Source: Paenibacillus oleatilyticus
GTDB taxonomy: Bacteria > Bacillota > Bacilli > Paenibacillales > NBRC-103111
NCBI RefSeq assembly: GCF_018998565.1
Contig: NZ_JAHNZO010000006.1
Location: 124,001 to 188,000 of the forward strand
Reading direction: 5' to 3'
DNA: 64,000 nucleotides
The notes beneath the pieces are model-generated. The model was not told where the DNA came from. It worked only from the letters and a program-made list of their open reading frames with translations, and searched no databases. Both the position numbers and the translations under genes were made by a program. This document shows positions 42,784 through 50,821 of the stretch, piece after piece. Numbering within the stretch: the stretch's first letter is position 1; each line of letters opens with the position of its first letter.

Positions 42784-42909
42784 TTTATAAAGTTTATTTA
42801 ATATATATGGTTTATTTTACATTATTATACTTTATAATCATGAATATTAAATTTTATCTGCATATTTTGTTTATATAATTCACTCGCAAGACCTCCAGCA
42901 TTCAACCAA

Positions 42910-42927
42910 ATAAAACATGAGTTTTAT
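42910..42927. repeat. 18-bp intergenic palindrome, perfect copy
   Basis: ATAAAA-CATGAG-TTTTAT; arms AATAAAAC/GTTTTATT pair over 8 bp. Confidence 0.75.
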
Positions 42928-42930
42928 TGC

Positions 42931-43134
42931 CTAAAAATATTTGTGCCACAATGCAATTAATGTCCTCTTCCACTTCCCATTCTTGTATTCATATCCATCA
43001 ATGTATACCTTACCATTGATAGTAGTTACATTAGTACCTTTCATACCATCAGGAAAAGGTATTACTTTATCACCTATAACAACAACTCTGTCTTTTTGAT
43101 TTACAAACACCGATCCATTTATAAATACTCCCAT
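42931..43134 (-). CDS. Hypothetical beta-rich protein, 67 aa
   Basis: ATG 43134. A short repetitive beta sequence, RVVVIGDKVIPFPDGMKG and VYIDGYEYKNGKWKRTL, looks like a small all-beta domain seen in Bacillus proteins of unknown role. Ends LWHKYF. Confidence 0.65.
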   Translation of the reverse strand: MGVFINGSVFVNQKDRVVVIGDKVIPFPDGMKGTNVTTINGKVYIDGYEYKNGKWKRTLIALWHKYF

Positions 43135-43169
43135 ACTTCACCCCTTAAAATGTACTTTTTATTGGAAAT

Positions 43170-43373
43170 TTACTGTGAAAATCTAATTTTGCCCTGAATA
43201 CAATACGCACACCAAGTTTCTCCGTTGATTCTTTTCCAACCCATATTTTTTAAGAATTTTTCAGCAGCCTTTTTAGTTGATCCAATATCAGACGGATGGA
43301 AATCATGACTGGCCCAATTTCCGCACTTATCACAATTTGTATCATAATACTTCACCAATTCGAAACTCATCAT
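43170..43373 (-). CDS. Zinc-ribbon mini-protein, 67 aa
   Basis: NCDKCGNWASHDFHP and TWCAYCIQGK give C-x2-C pairs about 40 residues apart. Start at one of two adjacent ATGs (43373 or 43370) after GAAGGTGTA. Unknown role. Confidence 0.62.
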   Translation of the reverse strand: MMSFELVKYYDTNCDKCGNWASHDFHPSDIGSTKKAAEKFLKNMGWKRINGETWCAYCIQGKIRFSQ

Positions 43374-43405
43374 TACACCTTCTATTTCTTAATAAAATGC
43401 ATGAT

Positions 43406-43844
43406 TCATCGGAATTCTTCCTTTAATCTAAAGCTACGTGCTGGACGACCAAGATGTTTAATATTAAACTTATCAAACTTTTTGCTACGGTCCAATGCAC
43501 TTATTGATTATCAACAATGGATGATGTTTGGCTCCTTAATCGTACATCCCACTTCTACGTGCACAATCATGAATTTCGTCTAAATTCCCATACCATACTC
43601 CATCACGTTTATTTTCTTTCAACACATCAATCATGTGATCAGCTATTGTTTTTCTTATATTCCTCTCCAATGAAATCCGTTTATAGGCTTAAATATACAT
43701 TGTAATTTTAGTTGAAATTTCTGCTCTTGGATTGGTTCCAAATAATTTCTTCGTTTCTTGTGCTGCAATAGTATATAGTTCTTCAAGTTCTCCGCGAATT
43801 CCCATGCTATTATGAGCCTTCCCATCAACTTAAATAAACATCAT
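43406..43844 (-). pseudogene. Decayed phage gene (nonsense mutations and frameshift)
   Basis: From ATG 43844 the frame reads MMFI-stop-VDGKAHNSMGIRGELEELY...ITMYI-stop-AYKRISLERNIRKT...GNLDEIHDCARRSGMYD-stop-GAKHHPLLIINKCIG, then continues in another frame as ALDRSKKFDKFNIKHLGRP to TGA at 43406. All parts read as one protein of about 145 residues, so this gene has three stops and one frameshift. This explains the apparent 500-bp gap. Confidence 0.8.
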
Positions 43845-43889
43845 GTACATTCCTTATTTACCCTCCTCATAAAATTCACCATTTATGCT

Positions 43890-44120
43890 TTAATCGTTCA
43901 TGGATTCTATGCTTCCCTTTTTATACTCTTCACTCTGCAAATGAAATGGCTTAGGTTCTTTCACTATACTTTTAATTTTTATTAGATGCTCAATTTGATC
44001 AAGCGTATTTACGATGCCTAAACATTCATTTGAGACTACTAATAATTTCTCTTTATCGCATTCATTATTTTGAATATCGATAATTACAGATTCAATTTGT
44101 TGCTTTAAGCCACTTCCCAT
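43890..44120 (-). CDS. Hypothetical helical protein, 76 aa
   Basis: ATG 44120 after GGAGAGTAGAA. Helical, with LGIVNTLDQIEHLIKIKSIV and acidic end. Unknown. Confidence 0.6.
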   Translation of the reverse strand: MGSGLKQQIESVIIDIQNNECDKEKLLVVSNECLGIVNTLDQIEHLIKIKSIVKEPKPFHLQSEEYKKGSIESMND

Positions 44121-44156
44121 TTCTACTCTCCTTATAAAATATCCGTTTCATGCCTT

Positions 44157-44459
44157 TTATAATCCCATAAATTCAGGACTATAATATCCCAAATGTCTAT
44201 TATCGATTCTAGCCCTAGCGTCTTCTAAACATTTAAAATAATATGGCGATTGCCAGTATGGAGCATATTGTCCATCCTTGCAATAAATATCGTTTTCTTT
44301 ATAAGTCTCAACATACCTTTGCAACTTGAGCTTTGCTTCAGCAGCAGGAAAACAGTCATTGCAATACATTCCAATTTTAGTCCTATCCAAATCCTCTAAA
44401 CGTCTAATATTCATAAATGATAGCTCAGAATCACAGTCTTTACAGTGAATCTTGAACAT
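44157..44459 (-). CDS. Zinc-ribbon protein, 100 aa
   Basis: ATG 44459 after AAAAGGAGTGGTCTAG. CKDCDSELSF and YCNDCFPAAEAK form a treble-clef-like pair; two more Cys further on. The rest is helical and Tyr-rich. Unknown role. Confidence 0.65.
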   Translation of the reverse strand: MFKIHCKDCDSELSFMNIRRLEDLDRTKIGMYCNDCFPAAEAKLKLQRYVETYKENDIYCKDGQYAPYWQSPYYFKCLEDARARIDNRHLGYYSPEFMGL

Positions 44460-44491
44460 CTAGACCACTCCTTTTACGACGAAGATCCATT

Positions 44492-44689
44492 TTATCGGTA
44501 TACATTCGTAATTTCATCAGCCTCAATAAAGACATCCTCTGAATCAAGGCATTCGATTTGATACTGTACTTTAGTTAAGTGCTTATTAAACTCAGGTTTT
44601 AGAATTCTTTTTATCTTTCCTTTACGCTCATGCTTAGCACCGCTTTGAACAAAGTTAATAAATTGTCCTTCTTTTGGTCTGAAGCCCAT
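44492..44689 (-). CDS. Hypothetical beta-rich protein, 65 aa
   Basis: ATG 44689 after AAAGGTGAATTACT. EGQFINFVQSGAKHERKGKI suggests a small SH3-like barrel. Unknown. Confidence 0.6.
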   Translation of the reverse strand: MGFRPKEGQFINFVQSGAKHERKGKIKRILKPEFNKHLTKVQYQIECLDSEDVFIEADEITNVYR

Positions 44690-44721
44690 AGTAATTCACC
44701 TTTCCCTATGAAATCTCAATT

Positions 44722-44931
44722 TTATTTGCTTATTCTTAATGGACACCATTTGGGAGATGTTTTTAACTCATTGGATTCAATGCTAGGATATCCATCTCCA
44801 ATGGATTCGTTATGTGTGCAATATCGTGCTGTTTTTAAAGATGTTATTCCTCGCATACTACTTCGACTACTTACAGACAGTGCTTCCCCTTCTTTATAGA
44901 ATTCGCACTCTTTGCACTTGGGAACTGCCAT
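44722..44931 (-). CDS. Cys-rich mini-protein, 69 aa
   Basis: ATG 44931 after TGAGGTAGAATA. CKECEFYKEG, ARYCTHNESIGD and PKWCPLRISK give a CxxC plus two spaced cysteines, as in DUF-type phage zinc proteins. Start overlaps the preceding stop by one base. Confidence 0.62.
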   Translation of the reverse strand: MAVPKCKECEFYKEGEALSVSSRSSMRGITSLKTARYCTHNESIGDGYPSIESNELKTSPKWCPLRISK

Positions 44932-45092
44932 TATTCTACCTCAATTTCATTAAAATATTTAGGTGCATTCAGCCCAATAGTTTGGCCGCTGTCACATTTA
45001 TTGCAAACGATCTTTCTATATCCTCTATATTTTTTTATTTGACTTGTCACCGGAATAAGACAAGCACACTTACGACATTTCAAATATGGCAT
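44931..45092 (-). CDS. Zinc-ribbon mini-protein, 53 aa
   Basis: ATG 45092 after AAGGAGTGTGTATTG; a frame to 45134 lacks a site. MPYLKCRKCACLIPVTS and VCNKCDSGQ give paired CxxC knuckles. Confidence 0.62.
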   Translation of the reverse strand: MPYLKCRKCACLIPVTSQIKKYRGYRKIVCNKCDSGQTIGLNAPKYFNEIEVE

Positions 45093-45107
45093 CAATACAC
45101 ACTCCTT

Positions 45108-45125
45108 ATAAAACTTCGATTTTAT
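45108..45125. repeat. 18-bp intergenic palindrome, perfect copy
   Basis: ATAAAA-CTTCGA-TTTTAT, adjacent to AAGGAG of the next gene. Confidence 0.75.
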
Positions 45126-45130
45126 CTGAT

Positions 45131-45331
45131 TCAACCATTAGTTTTTTTATTTAAAGTTTTAATATACTTTTTGTGCTCATGAATACACTGCACACAAACT
45201 TTTACTGTTTCAGTGCCTGTCTTAAATCCTAGAAAAGTTTTGTCCTGTGTTACTTTTGTGGCTTCTCTTTCGGGAAATTTACATTCACACCAGTTGCAGT
45301 TGATCCATAACTGACCATTAATCATCTCCAT
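45131..45331 (-). CDS. Zinc-ribbon mini-protein, 66 aa
   Basis: ATG 45331 after AAGGAGTGTTTTTT. INCNWCECKFPE and VKVCVQCIHEHKK give CxxCxC and CxxC. Fourth such protein in 2 kb. Confidence 0.62.
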   Translation of the reverse strand: MEMINGQLWINCNWCECKFPEREATKVTQDKTFLGFKTGTETVKVCVQCIHEHKKYIKTLNKKTNG

Positions 45332-45391
45332 AAAAAACACTCCTTCAATGATTCAAGTTTATATAGAGTAAAAGATTCATTTCATTTTCAC

Positions 45392-45685
45392 CTAAAGAAT
45401 TCTTACTGTAGCAATATCTCTTCCTGCCCAAAGCTTAAAACTGAATCCTGTTTCAAGTAAGTGCCATGGCGCTTCGTCTACAATAAAAGCTACATCAGCC
45501 TCTGTATTCCATGTATCATAAATTAATTTATTTACTTTTACCAAAACAGTCCATGTGTCTCCATAAAATCTATTATTCTCAATTTTTCCAAAATTGACAA
45601 CTATGTCTCTTAGCCACTCGTTAACTGGGAAATGACTGGGATCTTTATCCCATTCAATAATGGCTTTACAAGATCGTCTCTCCAT
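45392..45685 (-). CDS. Hypothetical protein, 97 aa
   Basis: ATG 45685 after GAAGGGAGGTACTTCA; the frame to 45772 has no ribosome site. Beta-rich, WTVLVKVNKLIYDTWNTEAD. Unknown. Confidence 0.62.
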   Translation of the reverse strand: MERRSCKAIIEWDKDPSHFPVNEWLRDIVVNFGKIENNRFYGDTWTVLVKVNKLIYDTWNTEADVAFIVDEAPWHLLETGFSFKLWAGRDIATVRIL

Positions 45686-45761
45686 TGAAGTACCTCCCTT
45701 CAGTTCTTCATGGATAGCCAATGTAAGACTCGTTTTATCACATGTCAGAAAATCAATACTG

Positions 45762-46244
45762 TTATTTCTCAATCTCGTAAACTTTTATTACCTTACTCAA
45801 CTCAACTCTTCCTGTTGTCCCTTGTAAAGATAACTGTTTTCTGTTCAAATCAAATATTTTATCCCAACTTTTTCTTTTCAATTTTTCCTTCACAGTATCA
45901 CATTCGGCATAAAGATAATCATCATACTCTTCATCATTTTCATCTATTAAAGAGCAACCATTAATTATTGATTGGAAGTCATAAAAATCAGACAGTAGAA
46001 CATCGCTCTCATCTAATTCGACTTCTAATATTACGTATCTTTCTTGAGTTTGAGGTTTGGATAGAAACACCCAAATCGGATATTCTCCATTGTATTTTTG
46101 TAATCTCATCTCCATCTGATCCATCATCCACTTGTATGCTTCGATGTGTGTAGATGGTATATACTTTTGATTACCTTCAAAATAACCAATTTCCTTCGCA
46201 TATTCCCAAGCTTCTTCCTTTTGTCTAGTCCAAAATATACCCAT
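45762..46244 (-). CDS. DUF3841-family protein, 160 aa
   Basis: ATG 46244 after GTAGGTGGACGAG. MGIFWTRQKEEAWEYAKEIG and AYKWMMDQMEMRL with YPIWVFLSKP match DUF3841, a family of unknown function widespread in Firmicutes and their phages. No catalytic role known. Confidence 0.78.
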   Translation of the reverse strand: MGIFWTRQKEEAWEYAKEIGYFEGNQKYIPSTHIEAYKWMMDQMEMRLQKYNGEYPIWVFLSKPQTQERYVILEVELDESDVLLSDFYDFQSIINGCSLIDENDEEYDDYLYAECDTVKEKLKRKSWDKIFDLNRKQLSLQGTTGRVELSKVIKVYEIEK

Positions 46245-46281
46245 CTCGTCCACCTACTTCATGTCCTACAAGAGAATTGTT

Positions 46282-46803
46282 TTATTTTGAATCGCTACTT
46301 TCATTTAAATGATCATTAGCTATCCATGAAAGAAAGGATGAATCTGATCCCCCCATTGCAACAACTTCGTTTTTAAATAGCATTACACCAAAACCGTGCT
46401 CTTCATCCCACGAGCAATCAAATTCAAACCCAATATAAGCAATGCCATCCTTGATTACATCTAAGATATGAACTCTTGCTAAACTGATTAAGGGCTTTAG
46501 ATCATTAACACAAGTTAAATCTGGCATAAATTCATCATCTTCATCATCGCAATATTTTGCTTGAAAACCACTATATTCTTCAAATAACTCTTGTAGTATT
46601 ACATTCTTAATTTCTTCTTGATTAGATACAATATAATCATACGTATCTATTAATTCGCTGAGTAGAGGTGAATTTATGTCTCCACCAAAATTCACTTCAT
46701 AAACATCGCCTGAGTCTGAAGTAAATTCATTCCAAACGGGTAGATATATCATCCCTTTATATCCAAATTCATCTAATGTGAGATCTAATATTTGCTTTGT
46801 CAT
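46282..46803 (-). CDS. DUF6985-like protein, 173 aa
   Basis: ATG 46803. The C-terminal FEFDCSWDEEHGFGVMLFKN and VAMGGSDSSFL correspond to DUF6985, a domain also seen in immunity-type proteins of bacteria. Acidic. Whether it is an immunity or unrelated phage protein cannot be told here. Confidence 0.68.
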   Translation of the reverse strand: MTKQILDLTLDEFGYKGMIYLPVWNEFTSDSGDVYEVNFGGDINSPLLSELIDTYDYIVSNQEEIKNVILQELFEEYSGFQAKYCDDEDDEFMPDLTCVNDLKPLISLARVHILDVIKDGIAYIGFEFDCSWDEEHGFGVMLFKNEVVAMGGSDSSFLSWIANDHLNESSDSK

Positions 46804-46852
46804 CAGTGTCAACTACCTTCAAAATGTTTTTTTAAGCAGATAAAAGTATTAT

Positions 46853-47467
46853 TTATTCTAATTCTCTTCCGTTTTTTCTTAAGAAATCTTCAGTTTCTTT
46901 AATTCTAATAACTAATGGATCTGTGCTGTGAAGCCCCCCGCCAGAACGTTTTTTTATCTGGTATAAGATATACAATTCACTTTCCGCCGCATCTAACATA
47001 CCTTCCAAATAACCCTTATCATATTGAATTTTAACAATGTCAGTATTGAAAAGGTCATTTAGTGCTTTCCAAGAATTCATATATTCATTGCGAGTTTTTC
47101 CTACTTCTGTATGTACAACACATGAGTATTTGCCCTCAAATGATTTTAGAGGAACCGCTGCAAAATATCCATTGTTGTGATTATATCCAACAATGATATC
47201 AACCTCGTTCTCATTATAAAGATTCTTCTTTTTTGTAATTGGATTTAAGGAATAAGCTTCAAGTTTATAAACACGGTCTTCATTATCTTTATATGCAGAA
47301 TCAAGTTTCAGACTCTTCACTTGAATCTTTGCTGTTTTTCCATCTTTCTCCGCAATTAAATCGTATCTTGAAGAGCCAGATAATGGTCTCGAAACACTAT
47401 AACCTTCTAACATGAGTTTTCCTGCAATGACTACTTCTCTGGCGTCTGCTAATTTCAGTTCATCCAT
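46853..47467 (-). CDS. PD-(D/E)XK nuclease-like protein, 204 aa
   Basis: ATG 47467 after GGTGTCAAC. SGSSRYDLIAEKDGKTAKIQ followed by VKS gives the D...xKIQVKS core of the fold used by group I intron-type and resolvase-like nucleases; IVGYNHNNGYFAAVPL continues the beta sheet. The C-terminus is helical. Likely DNA-acting, perhaps homing or recombination; a free-standing mobile gene is possible. Confidence 0.72.
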   Translation of the reverse strand: MDELKLADAREVVIAGKLMLEGYSVSRPLSGSSRYDLIAEKDGKTAKIQVKSLKLDSAYKDNEDRVYKLEAYSLNPITKKKNLYNENEVDIIVGYNHNNGYFAAVPLKSFEGKYSCVVHTEVGKTRNEYMNSWKALNDLFNTDIVKIQYDKGYLEGMLDAAESELYILYQIKKRSGGGLHSTDPLVIRIKETEDFLRKNGRELE

Positions 47468-47573
47468 GTTGACACCACTTTCAAGATAAAATATTTGATT
47501 TGTAAGACTCATAACCAAAGTAATAAGATTGACCCAATCTGTAAATTCATTGACTAGGTCAATCTAACTTATT

Positions 47574-48089
47574 TCATCCCCAGTAATAATCTTCGCCAGT
47601 TGGTTTCCCATGGATTTCTGCAATTTCTTGAATAAAGGGAATAAGTTTTGAAACTTCATCGATTGAAATTTGAACGTTCTCATAACTAATATTATCAGGA
47701 GTTCCTCTCGGAATAAGAAGTCGAACATGCGTTTGATTATAAGTAATCAATACATTCCCATCTTGCTTGCTAGGGTTGTAACTACCTTCGTCAATCATTT
47801 CACTGTTTGCGAATTGCCTGAGGAATGGAATTAACTTTACCGCAGTTTCAGTTGACAAATAAGCTCGTGTGTAACTCGGTGTATTATCTACGTCAGTCAT
47901 TTTCTTTGGCACAAATAAAGTAATGGGGGAAGCATGGTAAGTTACTAACATTCCACCATCATCTCTTGGAGATGTAGCACGTTCCACTTTGACAAAAGCC
48001 ACCGCTCCTACTGGATATTTTATGCCACCATCAGATAAAACCAGTTTTCTCGGACCAAGATTCGCTTCCACAGATGTTTTGTCAATCAT
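47574..48089 (-). CDS. Hypothetical protein with internal duplication, 171 aa
   Basis: ATG 48089 after GAAGGGGTGTTATAA. Two related halves: GGMLVTYHASPITLFVPK...VKLIPFLRQFA and GNVLITYNQTHVRLLIPR...SKLIPFIQEIA. It therefore arose by duplication of a beta-alpha unit of about 70 residues. Unknown function. Confidence 0.68.
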   Translation of the reverse strand: MIDKTSVEANLGPRKLVLSDGGIKYPVGAVAFVKVERATSPRDDGGMLVTYHASPITLFVPKKMTDVDNTPSYTRAYLSTETAVKLIPFLRQFANSEMIDEGSYNPSKQDGNVLITYNQTHVRLLIPRGTPDNISYENVQISIDEVSKLIPFIQEIAEIHGKPTGEDYYWG

Positions 48090-48110
48090 TTATAACACCC
48101 CTTCAACTTT

Positions 48111-48443
48111 TTATTTTACAAACTCATAATCCCCATGACGCACAAACCAATGTTCGCCTCCGTCAATTGGTTCAGCTTCCACACCATAAACTGCATCAGC
48201 AGGATCAAAATCATCAAATTCAGTAATAGTTACAATTTGACCAATTTCAAACTCATGCTCGTTCGTGCTACCAGTGATTCTAATTTGTCTCCCTGCAAGG
48301 ATGGTCGTGGATGTATATCCGTACAGCCTACGGATCTCTTCAACACAATCCAAAAGAATTTGCTGCAACACTGCCTTATCAATATATGGATTATTTACGA
48401 AATTTGTTTCAATCTCATCAAGTCGTTCTTTAGTCCAATTCAA
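48111..48443 (-). CDS. Hypothetical protein, 110 aa
   Basis: TTG 48443 lies 8 nt after GGGGG and is preferred to a start at 48458. Helical N-terminus then strands ending GEHWFVRHGDYEFVK. Unknown. Confidence 0.6.
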   Translation of the reverse strand: MNWTKERLDEIETNFVNNPYIDKAVLQQILLDCVEEIRRLYGYTSTTILAGRQIRITGSTNEHEFEIGQIVTITEFDDFDPADAVYGVEAEPIDGGEHWFVRHGDYEFVK

Positions 48444-48458
48444 ATTATATGCCCCCAA

Positions 48459-48476
48459 ATAAAATTGTTGTTTTAT
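48459..48476. repeat. 18-bp intergenic palindrome, perfect copy
   Basis: ATAAAA-TTGTTG-TTTTAT; arms extend to AATAAAA/TTTTATT. Confidence 0.75.
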
Positions 48477-48484
48477 TGTCTGTT

Positions 48485-48670
48485 CTATTGAATAATTAAA
48501 CGTCCCATAAAGTCTTCTTTAAGCATTACAGAAACATTATTTTTCCATCCACTCTTGGAACGTTTTGACTCAACTCGAAATTCAATTTCTGTATCTGTAA
48601 CTTTATCAACTTTCACTTCGCAGTTAACACCTAAAACAATTTTATATAGGTTACCAGCGATAATATCCAC
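48485..48670 (-). CDS. Hypothetical beta-rich protein, 61 aa
   Basis: GTG 48670, 6 nt after GGGAGTGA, is favoured over ATG 48685. Beta strands with VDKVTDTEIEFRVESKRS. Unknown. Confidence 0.58.
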   Translation of the reverse strand: MDIIAGNLYKIVLGVNCEVKVDKVTDTEIEFRVESKRSKSGWKNNVSVMLKEDFMGRLIIQ

Positions 48671-48683
48671 AAATTTCACTCCC

Positions 48684-48701
48684 ATGAAATTATCTTTTCA
48701 T
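48684..48701. repeat. 18-bp intergenic palindrome, perfect copy
   Basis: ATGAAA-TTATCT-TTTCAT between two small genes. Confidence 0.72.
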
Positions 48702-49103
48702 TATAATATATTGCTCTTCAAGCCATTCAACATAAGCCTTTGTAGAGCCGCTTTTCTTATAATCGCTATACGCAATGCTTTCTTCTGCAATTTTAAAATA
48801 TGGAGTCTCATTTTCATCAATATAAAACCTAACTTTAAACGCTTTTGGATAATACGAGGATTCACTCCACTTCAGAAGTTCATTATTGCGGCCATACCAA
48901 ACAGGCTGCTCAATACTTTTATTAAAGTCCACGAATTCGCTGAAATCAAATTCACAACCTAGACATTCATCGTCTTCCCACATACAAATAAGACGAGCTT
49001 TCATTTTAGGATCGAAACTTTCATAGTCTTGACAGCCTTCAGTAAATTCCACTATTGGCTTTGCACCACTACGAAATAGTTCAAAAAGCTGCTTACCGTT
49101 CAT
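48690..49103 (-). CDS. Hypothetical protein, 137 aa
   Basis: ATG 49103 after AGGAGGTCAAT. MNGKQLFELFRSGAKPIVEF opens a mixed domain; DDECLGCEFDFSEF and NNELLKWSESSYYPK follow. Unknown. Confidence 0.65.
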   Translation of the reverse strand: MNGKQLFELFRSGAKPIVEFTEGCQDYESFDPKMKARLICMWEDDECLGCEFDFSEFVDFNKSIEQPVWYGRNNELLKWSESSYYPKAFKVRFYIDENETPYFKIAEESIAYSDYKKSGSTKAYVEWLEEQYIIMKR

Positions 49104-49123
49104 ATTGACCTCCTATTGTTCAA

Positions 49124-49141
49124 ATAAAATTAACCTTTTAT
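49124..49141. repeat. 18-bp intergenic palindrome, perfect copy
   Basis: ATAAAA-TTAACC-TTTTAT, overlapping the stop of the 59-residue gene. Confidence 0.7.
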
Positions 49142-49317
49142 CCTAAATTGACGACTTCAACTCTATAATTATCTTCTTTATCGAAACGTTCTTTAAGCCA
49201 ATGTGCATGATCTTTGGCTGTGCTTAAGAACGGCTTGTCATCGTATGTAAATAATTTAATTTTGGACAAATACTGACCAGTCTCAATATTTCTGATACTA
49301 TAACTATTGAACTTCAC
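49138..49317 (-). CDS. Hypothetical protein, 59 aa
   Basis: GTG 49317 overlaps the stop of a 19-codon frame (GTGA). Begins MKFNSYSIRNIETGQYLSK and contains AKDHAHWLKERFDKE. Unknown. Confidence 0.55.
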   Translation of the reverse strand: MKFNSYSIRNIETGQYLSKIKLFTYDDKPFLSTAKDHAHWLKERFDKEDNYRVEVVNLG

Positions 49318-49373
49318 TCTTCAGCAATTTCACCTTTCTCGATCAAATAACCGTATAGTTGATTAGTTTCCAT
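49314..49373 (-). CDS. Possible 19-aa peptide gene
   Basis: METNQLYGYLIEKGEIAEE, from an ATG touching the upstream stop (TAAAATG) to a TGA overlapping the next GTG. It bridges two genes, so it may simply couple their translation. Low confidence as a functional peptide. Confidence 0.3.
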   Translation of the reverse strand: METNQLYGYLIEKGEIAEE

Positions 49374-49374
49374 T

Positions 49375-49542
49375 TTATTCGAACCAACTTTCAATTTCAT
49401 CAGACGAAAATCCTTCATACTCCTCACCATCAAATTCAAGTAAATGTATCATTTCACCATTAAAATGAGATCTTAATTGTCCGTATTTCTTTCTGATTTG
49501 GTTATAGTATTTTAATTTTTTATTTACAACTTTATATTTCAA
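49375..49542 (-). CDS. Hypothetical protein, 55 aa
   Basis: TTG 49542 after GGTGGTGTGATGG. Basic opening MKYKVVNKKLKYYNQIRKKY, acidic end SSDEIESWFE. Unknown. Confidence 0.55.
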   Translation of the reverse strand: MKYKVVNKKLKYYNQIRKKYGQLRSHFNGEMIHLLEFDGEEYEGFSSDEIESWFE

Positions 49543-49577
49543 CCATCACACCACCTTCCAATAACTTTTACTATTGT

Positions 49578-49778
49578 CTATTGAATGTTATGTACTTTAA
49601 TATAATTTCTCATATCATTAGTATCATAAATCTTATCGTTGGTTTTAATATAAATGGGTTCAATGCTTTCACGAAAATTTAAAGCTGCTAAACTCATTGC
49701 CCTTTCCAAAGTGGCTATTTTTAAATCTTGTATCTGCCCAGAGCGTCTATAGCGATAAATAACCTCAAACAAGTTCAT
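49578..49778 (-). CDS. Hypothetical protein, 66 aa
   Basis: ATG 49778 (MNLFEVIYRYRRSGQIQDLK) after GGGGAATGGAGGA. Small alpha/beta protein; unknown. Confidence 0.6.
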   Translation of the reverse strand: MNLFEVIYRYRRSGQIQDLKIATLERAMSLAALNFRESIEPIYIKTNDKIYDTNDMRNYIKVHNIQ

Positions 49779-49791
49779 TCCTCCATTCCCC

Positions 49792-49809
49792 ACGAAACTA
49801 GCCTTTTAT
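49792..49809. repeat. 18-bp intergenic palindrome, variant
   Basis: ACGAAA-CTAGCC-TTTTAT. The outer flanks pair as CACGA/TCGTG. Confidence 0.6.
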
Positions 49810-49853
49810 CGTGTTACTTTTCCATACATAAAGCCCCCAAAAGTTTCAATTAC

Positions 49854-50099
49854 TTATTCCAGTTCTAATTCTGCTTTATTGGCTACAATGAAAGCCTTAT
49901 ATTTTTGCTTAACAGCTCCCCCTGAAATAATCATATTATATACAACCTCATGAAATGTGTTATTACCATCAACCATAACAAGTACATCGTTCTGATTTTT
50001 GATATAAAAACCTTTAGCAAAACCTTCTCCACGAATGAATACTTTTTCATTCAAACATTTTTCAACTGCCTCATTAAAAGATAAATTATATGCACTCAT
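49854..50099 (-). CDS. Hypothetical protein, 81 aa
   Basis: ATG 50099. MSAYNLSFNEAVEKCLNEKV then GFYIKNQNDVLVMVDG. This short pattern (AVExC...ikgexF..G) is seen in other phage proteins of unknown role. Confidence 0.62.
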   Translation of the reverse strand: MSAYNLSFNEAVEKCLNEKVFIRGEGFAKGFYIKNQNDVLVMVDGNNTFHEVVYNMIISGGAVKQKYKAFIVANKAELELE

Positions 50100-50105
50100 T
50101 ATCTC

Positions 50106-50363
50106 TCATCCCTTCATACTCTTAAGGATCTCTTCTCTAAATTCAGACACATCAATAATATTAAACTCCTGTAGTAGCTTTCCCTCAATACTCCAGACTT
50201 TGATGTCCCATTCAAATGTTACTTCAATAGGTAAACCATCGAACCTTTTAAGGCTTTCAAACTCAAATTTGCAATCAATAAACTGTATACCATTATCCCA
50301 AGGTTGCGCTTCTTGATAATCAAATAACTTAATCCCAAACAATTCTTGATCAAATCTTTCCAT
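50106..50363 (-). CDS. Hypothetical protein, 85 aa
   Basis: ATG 50363 preferred (better spaced from GGGGAG than the ATG at 50369). Beta-rich with FEFESLKRFDGLPIEVTFEW. Unknown. Confidence 0.6.
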   Translation of the reverse strand: MERFDQELFGIKLFDYQEAQPWDNGIQFIDCKFEFESLKRFDGLPIEVTFEWDIKVWSIEGKLLQEFNIIDVSEFREEILKSMKG

Positions 50364-50387
50364 CTTCATCCGCTCCCCATAAAATAT

Positions 50388-50630
50388 CTATTTCAATGCC
50401 TTTAATTTTTCATCGATCCATTGTATCGCTGCTTCTTGAGCGTCTTCAAGACTGGAGTATTCTTTGGAGTCCCACAAACTATTATATCTGATATCGCCTT
50501 CTTCGCGATTTGCGCGATAATAATACCTGTTAGGAGAATTATTTTGGCTGATATGTACAATAAACTTTTTGTGTTTGCCTTGCCAAGTACGATTTTTGTC
50601 CCACACCCCTGTGACATCTTTCATTCTCAT
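50388..50630 (-). CDS. Hypothetical protein, 80 aa
   Basis: ATG 50630 after GGGTGAAAAAC. MRMKDVTGVWDKNRTWQGKH, then strands and a C-terminal helix AAIQWIDEKLKALK. Its last codons lie inside a palindromic repeat. A shifted frame over the same DNA is a shadow. Confidence 0.62.
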   Translation of the reverse strand: MRMKDVTGVWDKNRTWQGKHKKFIVHISQNNSPNRYYYRANREEGDIRYNSLWDSKEYSSLEDAQEAAIQWIDEKLKALK

Positions 50631-50653
50631 TATTAGTTTTTCACCCCATCCTT

Positions 50654-50671
50654 ATAAAATTTCGGTTTCAT
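50654..50671. repeat. 18-bp intergenic palindrome copy
   Basis: ATAAAA-TTTCGG-TTTCAT with flanking CC and GG. Confidence 0.7.
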
Positions 50672-50678
50672 TAGGAAC

Positions 50679-50774
50679 TCAAGATTCTACAGCAACATAA
50701 ACTTTTTCTCCAGTACATTTACAATTCTTTTCGCGCAAACACTTTGCACAACACCACAGAATTTTCTTCTTCAT
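50679..50774 (-). CDS. Cys-rich mini-protein, 31 aa
   Basis: ATG 50774 after AAGGAGGTTTAGTAG. MKKKILWCCAKCLREKNCKC has five cysteines. Palindromic repeats flank it on both sides, as for longer genes. Probably a metal-binding peptide. Confidence 0.5.
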   Translation of the reverse strand: MKKKILWCCAKCLREKNCKCTGEKVYVAVES

Positions 50775-50793
50775 CTACTAAACCTCCTTCCCA

Positions 50794-50811
50794 ATAAAAT
50801 TTCGCTTTCAT
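50794..50811. repeat. 18-bp intergenic palindrome copy
   Basis: ATAAAA-TTTCGC-TTTCAT upstream of the 31-residue gene. Confidence 0.7.
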
Positions 50812-50821
50812 TAGATTGAGA

